NCBI GenBank assembly: GCA_014523495.1
Contig: JAATVM010000115.1
Location: 1-6,324 of the forward strand
Reading direction: 5' to 3'
Source of the DNA: Nitrososphaerales archaeon TH1920
GTDB taxonomy: Archaea > Thermoproteota > Nitrososphaeria > Nitrososphaerales > Nitrososphaeraceae
Length of the DNA stretch: 6,324 nucleotides
Shown here: positions 1-5,688 of the stretch, one piece after another
How the letters are laid out: every line of letters begins with the position of its first letter
Numbering within the stretch: position 1 is the stretch's first letter
Notes under the pieces: generated by a model
Databases searched by the model: none
What the model was told of the DNA's origin: nothing
What the model saw: only the letters and a program-made list of their open reading frames with translations
Position numbers and translations under genes: made by a program

Positions 1-17
1 ATTGATTTCTGAAGCGG

Positions 18-118
18 AAAAAAATAGTATTATCCAGCAAGAAAGCAGGAAGAGAAAACTAAAATTTTTCCCATTTTGAAAAGGGAAAGTCTTGCCGAAA
101 ATCAAGTATGTACGGCAA
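18..118 (-). terminator. Possible 3' end region of the small upstream gene: two hairpins and a T-run
   Basis: Reading on the minus strand after the stop codon at 132, there is a 6-bp inverted repeat (arms 113-118 and 92-97, TTGCCG/CGGCAA, 15-nt spacer). A compact hairpin follows, with arms 83-88 and 67-72 (GGGAAA/TTTCCC) and further T/A pairing inside. After that come T-rich stretches and a T7 run at 18-24. Archaeal termination usually depends on oligo-T runs, so the T7 run is the best candidate site. The hairpins could equally serve a convergent plus-strand gene lying to the left. No experimental support is possible here. Confidence 0.3.
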
Positions 119-131
119 TTGAACTATCTAT

Positions 132-353
132 TTAATAAGAATTCTTCTTTTTACGTTCTTTATATAGAGAATCAGCTGTGTCAGAAATGACAAATACATA
201 TTTTATTCCCATTGTTTTCAGTGACTCATTTAACATGCCGTTCATACGTTCGACATCGTTTTTTACCTTGTTTTCAGAATATTTATTTGTCCTTGCAACA
301 ACATACTGAAAATCATCTTGTTGATATTTATGAATTTCATATACTAATCCCAT
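132..353 (-). CDS. Small hypothetical protein (73 aa)
   Basis: I do not recognise this family. The frame encodes a soluble, charged protein of mixed alpha/beta character. A hydrophobic strand (KYVFVIS) lies near the C-terminus, and a Lys-rich tail (KERKKKNSY) ends it. There is no signal peptide, membrane segment, Cys pair or metal motif. I chose the ATG at 353. A TTG three codons upstream (362) would add MRI and is the only other option I see. Only a weak GAG lies ahead of the ATG, so the site does not decide the start. It is the last gene in a co-directional series and sits about 150 bp after the metallopeptidase gene, probably with its own promoter. Balanced amino-acid use favours a real gene, but a chance frame cannot be excluded at this length. 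Confidence 0.5.
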   Translation of the reverse strand: MGLVYEIHKYQQDDFQYVVARTNKYSENKVKNDVERMNGMLNESLKTMGIKYVFVISDTADSLYKERKKKNSY

Positions 354-443
354 AATTCTCAATAAGAATACTATTCACTAATCTTATTTTGGTCCAAAAT
401 TATTTGACAAGAAAATAAAACTACCTTGATTTTGTGACCATCT

Positions 444-458
444 CATCACGTAGTGATG
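444..458. repeat. Short perfect inverted repeat between the metallopeptidase and small-protein genes
   Basis: CATCAC-GTA-GTGATG forms a 6-bp stem with a 3-nt loop in the 147-bp intergenic stretch. It lies about 50 bp after the metallopeptidase stop codon and about 90 bp before the next start. It has no adjacent T-run on the minus strand, so it is not a typical intrinsic terminator. It could be a protein-binding site or a minor RNA hairpin. The rest of this intergenic region is plain AT-rich sequence. Confidence 0.3.
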
Positions 459-509
459 TTGCATAGAAGTTAAGTTTACTTAAAATAAAATAATTGATAC
501 AAATAAGAG

Positions 510-1235
510 TCAATTGAGATGTACATATGAACCATTAATTTTCAGCCAAGTCCGACAATCCTTGTATGTCGGAAATGCATGCTCTACTAATTTCCAAAAA
601 TGATCTGAATGATTGAATTCAACTAAATGAAATAACTCATGTATTATAATATAATCAACTATATTGAGGGGAAGTGCGGATAATAACAAGTTAAAGTTCA
701 AGTTACCTTCTTTGGAACAGCTACCCCATCTTAATTTTTGACTTCTTATGCTTACTTTTCCATAAGGTATTGATAATTTTTTCCCAAAAAATGGAACTTT
801 CTCACCCAATAGTTTCTTTGTCTGTTGTCTATACCAATTCACGATATTTCTCCTACATGTTCGTGTATCTTTTACATGAAATGTTATTTTCATTAGGTTT
901 TCAGAAAAAATAGAATATTGGAAAGTGTCTTTGACAAATTTTATTTTATATTTTATCCCAAGATAAATAATTTCATCCTTTTGAAGAGGACCATATTCCA
1001 ACTTATTATTCAATTTTGCATAGAATTTTGATTTGTTTAAAATCCAAGTATTATTATCACTTATGAAATTTCTTATTGTTTCAACATCTTCGTTAACTGG
1101 AGAGAGGACTGAAATACCTTGCCGGTCGACCCTAATACACATGCGTTTGCTTCTTCTACTTTTAATTAATTTCACATTTGCGATAGATTTATCAGGGAGA
1201 GTAACTTCTATCCATGATTCAGGACCTAAATCCAA
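510..1235 (-). CDS. YgjP-like (DUF45-type) zinc metallopeptidase
   Basis: Predicted soluble gluzincin-like metal-dependent hydrolase of the YgjP/DUF45 family. The zinc site is visible as HELFH at residues 199-203, with a third ligand at His209 in the downstream NHSDHFW segment. The family hallmark RWGSCS (169-174) and the stretch NLNFNLLL before the zinc helix also match. The N-terminal conserved part (SRRSKRMCIRV, 26-36) is present, so the domain looks complete at about 240 residues, the usual family size. The substrate is unknown. Such genes sometimes sit beside restriction-modification genes, but none is visible here. The start is doubtful. No ATG fits, and the frame opens with TTG (1235) directly after an in-frame TAA. 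A GTG at 1175 (residue 21) is an alternative that would still keep the domain. No Shine-Dalgarno motif precedes either one. Family assignment is strong; the biological role is unknown. Confidence 0.85.
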   Translation of the reverse strand: MDLGPESWIEVTLPDKSIANVKLIKSRRSKRMCIRVDRQGISVLSPVNEDVETIRNFISDNNTWILNKSKFYAKLNNKLEYGPLQKDEIIYLGIKYKIKFVKDTFQYSIFSENLMKITFHVKDTRTCRRNIVNWYRQQTKKLLGEKVPFFGKKLSIPYGKVSIRSQKLRWGSCSKEGNLNFNLLLSALPLNIVDYIIIHELFHLVEFNHSDHFWKLVEHAFPTYKDCRTWLKINGSYVHLN

Positions 1236-1279
1236 TTAACATTCACTTAAAGGGGTAGTTATTATTTTTTTTGATCAAA

Positions 1280-1329
1280 TCATTTGAAACTGAGTGGAGG
1301 TCTACTTAGATTATCAAACTATCAAATGA
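1280..1329. repeat. Inverted repeat in the gap after the thioredoxin-like gene
   Basis: The 143-bp gap between the thioredoxin-like gene and the metallopeptidase gene holds an 8-bp perfect inverted repeat, TCATTTGA (1280-1287) and TCAAATGA (1322-1329), with a 34-nt spacer. It also holds a 10-bp palindrome TTTGATCAAA (1270-1279) and a tandem TATCAAA pair near 1312-1326. These may be operator half-sites upstream of the metallopeptidase gene or chance in AT-rich DNA. On the minus strand the A-rich run just after the palindrome lies about 30 bp before the TTG codon and could act as a TATA region. I see no clear terminator. Confidence 0.25.
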
Positions 1330-1378
1330 GAATGTCAAGTTCTGTGCCAGATTAAATTGGTCATTTCATGTTATGGAT

Positions 1379-2539
1379 TTATCCAAATGTGAAGGTATAT
1401 ATTTTAAAACCGGGTCCTTTCGCATTGATCTCAATGTGGTGGTTTCCATAGTTTGTATGGTCTGCGATATTATACAGTCTCTGTCCGTCTATGCTTAGCT
1501 TTCCCTCGGTGTTAACATCATTCCCTTTAGAAGGATTATTTGTCTGGTTATCTTTACCATCTTCATTAACAGCTACTTCTCCTTTTCCTCCTGCTACAAT
1601 ATTGATCGACTTTGCCGAATATGCCAGCATAATTTTTCCTTCAGGTCCGACAAGTTCCATACTGTCTGGATTGTTTTTCCATAATCCCTGAAGATAGATA
1701 AGATTAGGCTTCAGATTAGAATCTGTTATTGTATAGTTGACAGCCTTTTCAGGATTGAATCCTTCAATATTTCCAAGCTGATCTCTCGCATATTGGTATC
1801 CAAAGTATAATTCAGGTGTTTTGATTTGATTGAAATCAACAGATGCCGCCCCAGGGACATTTAGTTTTGTTTGATTAAGATTGGAAATCTCAATTCCTTG
1901 TTGACTGGATCTTTCTGCCAGTAAGTTCCTTATTGCATTTTCAGTTTCAACATAACCTCCCTCTCCAATATGATCATATCGAATGTATCCTTCTGAATCC
2001 ACAAGATATTTCCTCGGCCAGTAACTATTTTGAAAGGCGTTCCAAGTCTTATGATCATTATCCAACAATACAGGATATTTTATTCCAAATCTTGTTACTG
2101 CCTGTTTAACATTATCTATATTTTTTTCAAATTCAAATTCAGGACTATGCATTCCTACAATGACCAATCCTTTGTCAGAATATTTGTGATTCCATTCAAC
2201 AAGATACGGTATCGTTCTAATACAGTTAATACAGCTGTATGTCCAAAAGTCAACCAATACCACCTTTCCCCTTAGTTCAGATAATTTTGTCTCGTTTGTG
2301 TTAATGTATGATGTTATTCCGCTGAATTCTGGTGCTTTTTTGAACTGAGATTTGTCTATTGATAATTTAACATTTGAAATACCATCCTTGCTATTTGGAT
2401 CTGATGTTATTAATTGTCCATTACCATCGCCAAGAGGAGATTTATTCAGTTCAGGATTATTGAAATAAATTGCAAATCCCACTATAAGGGCCACCACACC
2501 TACTCCAGTTAACAATGCGCTAATGTTATCCTTATTCAT
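1379..2539 (-). CDS. Membrane-anchored thioredoxin-fold protein with DipZ-like C-terminal domain
   Basis: Probable extracytoplasmic thiol-disulfide oxidoreductase. Residues about 9-26 form one hydrophobic anchor, followed by a polar linker. A TlpA/AhpC-type thioredoxin domain runs from about 68 to 210. It has the redox motif C103-I-N-C106 in the WTYSCINCIRT context typical of DipZ, and the WPRKYLVD segment supplies the expected cis-Pro (Pro175). From about 238 the TPELYFGYQYARD segment starts the beta-rich C-terminal domain found in Mycobacterium DipZ and relatives. That domain carries a low-complexity Gly/Asn/Lys insert at about 318-346. The ATG immediately follows the TAG stop of the CcdA gene with no intervening base, and AGGGG about 7 nt upstream serves as a ribosome site. 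The tight junction implies co-transcription. By analogy with DipZ, CcdA should reduce this protein's Cys pair (inference). Confidence 0.9.
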   Translation of the reverse strand: MNKDNISALLTGVGVVALIVGFAIYFNNPELNKSPLGDGNGQLITSDPNSKDGISNVKLSIDKSQFKKAPEFSGITSYINTNETKLSELRGKVVLVDFWTYSCINCIRTIPYLVEWNHKYSDKGLVIVGMHSPEFEFEKNIDNVKQAVTRFGIKYPVLLDNDHKTWNAFQNSYWPRKYLVDSEGYIRYDHIGEGGYVETENAIRNLLAERSSQQGIEISNLNQTKLNVPGAASVDFNQIKTPELYFGYQYARDQLGNIEGFNPEKAVNYTITDSNLKPNLIYLQGLWKNNPDSMELVGPEGKIMLAYSAKSINIVAGGKGEVAVNEDGKDNQTNNPSKGNDVNTEGKLSIDGQRLYNIADHTNYGNHHIEINAKGPGFKIYTFTFG

Positions 2540-3292
2540 CTAGGATCCCCTTTCAATATTAATAATTTCATTGGCCAGAGGGAAATTACCAAGTATGCTG
2601 AGACTATTTGTAAATACTAATATTCCAAGTATTATGAGCATGATACCCATTGCGGGATTAAAATATTTTAGATGTTTTACCATTTTTCTGATTATGTTTG
2701 TGGCTTGTGAAAAAAACAGCCCTGTTACTAAAAATGGTATGCCAAGCCCTAGTGAATAAGCCAGTAATAAATTGTAAGCAGCTCCTGGCGCAGTTGCTGC
2801 CAGTGTTAGAGTGCTTCCTAATATTGGTCCCACACATGGGGTCCAAGCCGCTGCAAATGCGGCTCCAAATACAAATGATGTAATATAGCTGGTCTTAAAT
2901 TTAGGAATAGAAGAAAATTTCTTTTCAAAGTTAAGACGTCTTAACCTTGTCGAGAGTATTAAATAGGCACCAAATCCTATAATAACTAGTCCTCCAACAT
3001 AGGTCAACACATTTTGAAAACCTAGCCCTATGGACATTAAGACACTATTTAGAATTACACCTAACACAGCAAAGACAAGTGAGAATCCCAGAACAAAATA
3101 TACAGTATTTAAAAATATATTTAATCTGGTGGCTTTTTTTAGTCTGAGTGATTGACCTGATGAATCTTGTATCTCATTGAGTGTTGTACCTGATAGATAT
3201 GCAATAAAGGCCGGTAAAATAGGTAATATGCATGGTGAGAAAAAAGATCCTGCACCCGCAAGCGCGGAAATAAGTATTACAGGCTCGACCAT
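2540..3292 (-). CDS. ccdA: CcdA/DsbD-type transmembrane electron transporter
   Basis: Integral membrane protein of the CcdA family, which moves reducing equivalents from cytosolic thioredoxin across the membrane to extracytoplasmic thiol proteins. The 250 residues show about six hydrophobic segments (roughly 4-34, 58-84, 92-114, 134-166, 170-195 and 210-232). The two hallmark Cys-Pro motifs are present as SPCILPILP (Cys21) and TPCVGPILG (Cys153), the expected redox pair. The length fits a stand-alone CcdA. ATG at 3292 is used because the first helix begins directly after it. Only a weak GGT precedes it, so leaderless or poorly led translation is likely. The stop codon abuts the start of the thioredoxin-fold gene, giving a two-gene unit that equals bacterial DipZ split in two. 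Clients could include cytochrome c maturation factors or other secreted disulfide proteins; the sequence does not say which. Confidence 0.93.
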   Translation of the reverse strand: MVEPVILISALAGAGSFFSPCILPILPAFIAYLSGTTLNEIQDSSGQSLRLKKATRLNIFLNTVYFVLGFSLVFAVLGVILNSVLMSIGLGFQNVLTYVGGLVIIGFGAYLILSTRLRRLNFEKKFSSIPKFKTSYITSFVFGAAFAAAWTPCVGPILGSTLTLAATAPGAAYNLLLAYSLGLGIPFLVTGLFFSQATNIIRKMVKHLKYFNPAMGIMLIILGILVFTNSLSILGNFPLANEIINIERGS

Positions 3293-3306
3293 ACCGATAA
3301 TGACTC

Positions 3307-3340
3307 TATTTTAAATTAATACTTTTGTCCAAATTAATAC
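3307..3340 (-). promoter_or_regulatory. Candidate promoter region of the ccdA unit with a 10-bp direct repeat
   Basis: On the minus strand a TATA-like TTTAAAATA (3315-3307) lies 15-23 nt before the ccdA ATG. That is slightly close for a leaderless transcript but plausible. It overlaps one of two exact copies of GTATTAATTT (3322-3313 and 3340-3331), whose starts are 18 bp apart, close to two helical turns. A regulator binding both copies would overlap the TATA box. The AT-rich background makes chance repeats possible. Confidence 0.3.
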
Positions 3341-3355
3341 CAGATTTCTTACAAA

Positions 3356-3367
3356 TTCAAATTTGAA
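3356..3367. repeat. 12-bp perfect palindrome upstream of ccdA
   Basis: TTCAAATTTGAA is a perfect palindrome about 65 bp before the ccdA start, in the 152-bp gap following the His-rich membrane protein gene. It is the size of a dimeric regulator site, but no known operator is recognised. Confidence 0.25.
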
Positions 3368-3409
3368 ATATTGTTTTTGTATTTACTATTGTTAGAGAAT
3401 GAATCAATG

Positions 3410-3415
3410 AAAAAA
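3410..3415 (-). terminator. Possible oligo-T terminator after the His-rich membrane protein gene
   Basis: On the minus strand a T6 run lies about 30 nt after the TAA stop at 3445, preceded by a shorter TTTT at 3428-3431. This suits archaeal oligo-T termination and would separate this gene from the ccdA unit. Support is weak. Confidence 0.2.
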
Positions 3416-3444
3416 TGAGTTTCTGAAAATTTTGATCTTATTTC

Positions 3445-4068
3445 TTATTTCTTTATTTCAGTAAGTCTTAGTGCATCCAGATCTTGTTCCGTTTCCATTT
3501 CATTCTTGTTTCCATAAACTATCAATATTCTGTCGTCATCTATAATCACATAATTTGCAATTGAGTCTGTTTTATTTCCATTAACATAAAATTCTAGATT
3601 TGATTTTCCGTCACTGCAATAACTTGTTTTATTCTCAAGAGTAAAGCAGCTATCAGTGACATTCATACCTACGCTCTTAAAGAATTCTCCAACAGGAACG
3701 CCAGTTGCATGCCTATGTAATGTATTGCCATCATTATTTTCCACGTGGATATATTTAGATTGCACCTGGTACTTTGGCTCACTAAAATTCAATTTAACGC
3801 CATCAATTTTTACAGCAAATGCTGAATGGACATGCTCAGAACCGAGGGCACCGAAATTCTGACCTGGTGTTTCCAAATTTTCAGAATATATAGTGATCGC
3901 ATAAGCCATTATCGCCAAAAGTGCCGCCACTGCTGGCACAATAATCATCAAATTCCTATTTCTTCTCTTTCGAGTTACAGCAAAGTAGCTTTTATCCTCC
4001 CTCTTTTTTTTAGGATCGAGAGCTCTATCCTTCTTACTATTATTGTCTTTCTTTTTATTCTGCTTCAT
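3445..4068 (-). CDS. Single-pass membrane protein with His-rich extracytoplasmic domain
   Basis: Conserved thaumarchaeal-type protein of unknown function (207 aa). Residues 1-39 are very Lys/Arg-rich and cytosolic by the positive-inside rule. Residues 40-60 form one membrane helix, and the remaining 147 residues face outside. The outer domain carries an HVH motif (His79, His81), His108 in YIHVE and an HRH motif (His118, His120), suggesting a metal site. It has only two cysteines (141 and 151), probably a disulfide, and ends with DRILIVYGN and an acidic tail. Three N-x-T sites could be glycosylated. From memory, related thaumarchaeal proteins are sometimes labelled protein-disulfide isomerase, but no CxxC is present here. 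I chose ATG at 4068; a TTG two codons upstream (4074) is possible. It precedes ccdA on the same strand with a 152-bp gap. Its disulfide makes it a plausible client of that pathway (inference). Confidence 0.8.
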   Translation of the reverse strand: MKQNKKKDNNSKKDRALDPKKKREDKSYFAVTRKRRNRNLMIIVPAVAALLAIMAYAITIYSENLETPGQNFGALGSEHVHSAFAVKIDGVKLNFSEPKYQVQSKYIHVENNDGNTLHRHATGVPVGEFFKSVGMNVTDSCFTLENKTSYCSDGKSNLEFYVNGNKTDSIANYVIIDDDRILIVYGNKNEMETEQDLDALRLTEIKK

Positions 4069-4103
4069 TACCAACCATCAACGGACGATTTATCCATTAG
4101 TAG

Positions 4104-4142
4104 TTTGGATAATTTAAAGAAATCTTTGTCAGAATATCCAAA
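4104..4142 (-). promoter_or_regulatory. Candidate promoter with flanking inverted repeat for the His-rich membrane protein gene
   Basis: On the minus strand TTTAAATT (4118-4111) matches the archaeal TATA consensus and lies 43-50 nt before the ATG, predicting a short 5' leader of about 20 nt. It is bracketed by an exact 8-bp inverted repeat, TTTGGATA (4142-4135) and TATCCAAA (4111-4104), whose second arm touches the box. This could be an operator. The leader holds a G-rich stretch (GATGGTTGG) but no clean Shine-Dalgarno site. Confidence 0.4.
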
Positions 4143-4183
4143 AATAGATGAAAATTGACTTCCTATCCCCGGTATCAAACAAA

Positions 4184-5614
4184 TTATGGAGTTGTATAGA
4201 TTTGTTTGAATTTTTCTGGCAATTCAGGATTCCCATAATCATCACAATATGCAGAATAAACATTGATTTTTTCTCCATGTTTGATTTCATAGGATCCTAT
4301 AAACCTGATATTATTTCTATATTCTTCGTACAATGGCTTTAGTTGCATAGCAAAATTCTCTGTAATAAGTATGTGCCAGCTATCTCCAAGATCCATAACC
4401 CGCCTTGCCATAATTATGCCGGGACCCCAAACGTTAAGTCTGTTTGATATGTCATAAACAGTGAATACAGGTCCAGAACTTAGGCCAATTCTAACTTTGA
4501 TCTTGTTATCCGTCTCCATTCGTTTGTTATATTTCCGTAGAAAACTATGAAGTTCAACACTTAACTTGTATGGTAACTCAGGGTTGTTTTCATAGCCAAT
4601 AGCCATCCCGTCCCCAGCGGGAAGAATTATCTTCGAGTCGTCAGATATTTTCCTAAATGAATTACAAGAACTGATAAATTCATTTAATCTTACAATTTTT
4701 TCCTTCTGCCTGTGAACCGCCAAGTCTGGATTGGATAATCCTACAATATCAATAAAGCAAAAGTTATAATTTAAAACTTCATACTTTGGATCAAGGTCTC
4801 TAAAAACTGACATAAATTTTCTATATGTTTTTGCGCACTCTTCTGAATGAAACGGTAAGTCAAGGTAATAAACTGGGGGATGTTGAATGACTCTTCCATC
4901 CAAAGTACATTTAAGTAGATCATCTGCAAAAGTCAACCGCCCATTCTTATCTATTCTAAATTGTATCCAAGTTGGTTTTGTCATAGCATGGTCAGCAACT
5001 GAAAGTAGTCGTATTTTTCTAATCAAGATATCTTTAGATTCTTCAAATTTCATCTCCATTATTCCATCACAAAATGAGACTATCGGATGATATTCTTCAG
5101 ATATCGGTGTATCAATAGTAAATATTCCCATGGTTTTTCTCCTTTTTAGCTGCAGAACTAGTTTTGCCAAAAATTTTCTAATTGGATTAAGTTGAAAAAT
5201 ATCACAAAAATGATTTAATGAGTCCATGACAAAATAGACACCATTGTCTCCATTTTCGATACTCTTCTTACTTTCCTGATCTGGAGATTCATCATTTTGT
5301 GTGTCTGAAAGATAGGAAAGTATTTGCTTCAACGTATCGTCAAGAGATTTTTCGTTTGGTGTATCATATAGAAGCGATGGGTTTACAAATAACGAACTGA
5401 ATTTTTTTTCATTCATATTAAACAATTCAATTTTTTCTCTATCTGTAACTTTCGAAGATAGAAAAACACATTTTTTTCCGGAGCTTAAACCCTCTTCAAG
5501 AAATTCCCTACAATAATCTCTCTTTCCTATTCCAGGTGGACCTGACAAGAGAAACAAGGTGGGTGAAATATTTTCTTCCCCATCAGTGAGTTCAGCAAGT
5601 CCTGGAATGGTCAT
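4184..5614 (-). CDS. KaiC-like ATPase domain fused to a class III nucleotidyl-cyclase-like domain
   Basis: Two-domain cytosolic protein, probably for signalling. Residues 1-230 resemble a KaiC/RecA-type domain: IPGLAEL start, P-loop GPPGIGKR (25-32), Walker B-like VYFVMDS (Asp131), and a KaiC-style end at RKIRLLS and WIQFRIDKNGRLTF. The usual Ser/Thr after the P-loop Lys is Arg32. After a linker, residues 280-457 match a cyclase homology domain. Its motifs are FCFIDIVG (Asp289), ILPAGDGMAIG (Asp335), VRIGLSSGPVF and NVWGPGIIMARRVMD. Both metal Asp residues and the transition-state Arg405 remain. Aligned with mammalian adenylyl cyclase, the purine-selecting Lys and Asp become Leu331 and Asn394, and the catalytic Asn becomes Ile401. 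Cyclase activity is therefore doubtful. Start: the ATG at 5614 is the only in-frame start after an upstream stop. The gene lies 74 bp after a ParA-like gene on the same strand, which suggests a joint role. Confidence 0.85.
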   Translation of the reverse strand: MTIPGLAELTDGEENISPTLFLLSGPPGIGKRDYCREFLEEGLSSGKKCVFLSSKVTDREKIELFNMNEKKFSSLFVNPSLLYDTPNEKSLDDTLKQILSYLSDTQNDESPDQESKKSIENGDNGVYFVMDSLNHFCDIFQLNPIRKFLAKLVLQLKRRKTMGIFTIDTPISEEYHPIVSFCDGIMEMKFEESKDILIRKIRLLSVADHAMTKPTWIQFRIDKNGRLTFADDLLKCTLDGRVIQHPPVYYLDLPFHSEECAKTYRKFMSVFRDLDPKYEVLNYNFCFIDIVGLSNPDLAVHRQKEKIVRLNEFISSCNSFRKISDDSKIILPAGDGMAIGYENNPELPYKLSVELHSFLRKYNKRMETDNKIKVRIGLSSGPVFTVYDISNRLNVWGPGIIMARRVMDLGDSWHILITENFAMQLKPLYEEYRNNIRFIGSYEIKHGEKINVYSAYCDDYGNPELPEKFKQIYTTP

Positions 5615-5638
5615 TTTGGATATTATATAAAGTTGGAT

Positions 5639-5645
5639 CTATATA
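5639..5645 (-). promoter_or_regulatory. Candidate TATA box for the KaiC-like/cyclase-like gene
   Basis: TATATAG on the minus strand lies 25-31 nt before the ATG at 5614, the spacing expected for a leaderless archaeal transcript. No Shine-Dalgarno motif precedes the ATG, which agrees with leaderless translation. A second AT-rich block (TTTATATAA) at 9-17 nt before the ATG is too close to act as the TATA box. The gene could also be read through from the ParA-like gene. Confidence 0.35.
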
Positions 5646-5688
5646 CCTGTTTTTTCATGCATATGAAGAAACAAAATAGATTAATTAC

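Noticed and set aside
2..79. Open plus-strand frame from the left edge to a TGA at 77-79 (25 codons), possible tail of a convergent gene
   Set aside because: Too short to tell from chance, no recognisable motif, and the start lies outside the window.
2030..2275. 81-codon plus-strand frame
   Set aside because: Lies antisense to the thioredoxin domain, including the CINC motif, and has no sensible protein features.
2658..2846. 62-codon minus-strand frame
   Set aside because: Out-of-frame shadow inside ccdA, which has clear membrane segments and the hallmark Cys-Pro motifs in the other frame.
3445..4068. Protein-disulfide isomerase annotation for the His-rich membrane protein
   Set aside because: No thioredoxin fold signature or CxxC is visible. 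The two Cys are ten residues apart and look structural.
3826..4158. 110-codon plus-strand frame
   Set aside because: It is antisense to the His-rich membrane protein gene, whose domain structure and conserved motifs explain the region. The translation is hydrophobic and low in coding character.
5622..5630. TTTATATAA block as TATA box of the KaiC-like/cyclase-like gene
   Set aside because: It is only 9-17 nt before the sole possible start codon, which would put the transcription start inside the gene. TATATAG at 5639-5645 has better spacing.
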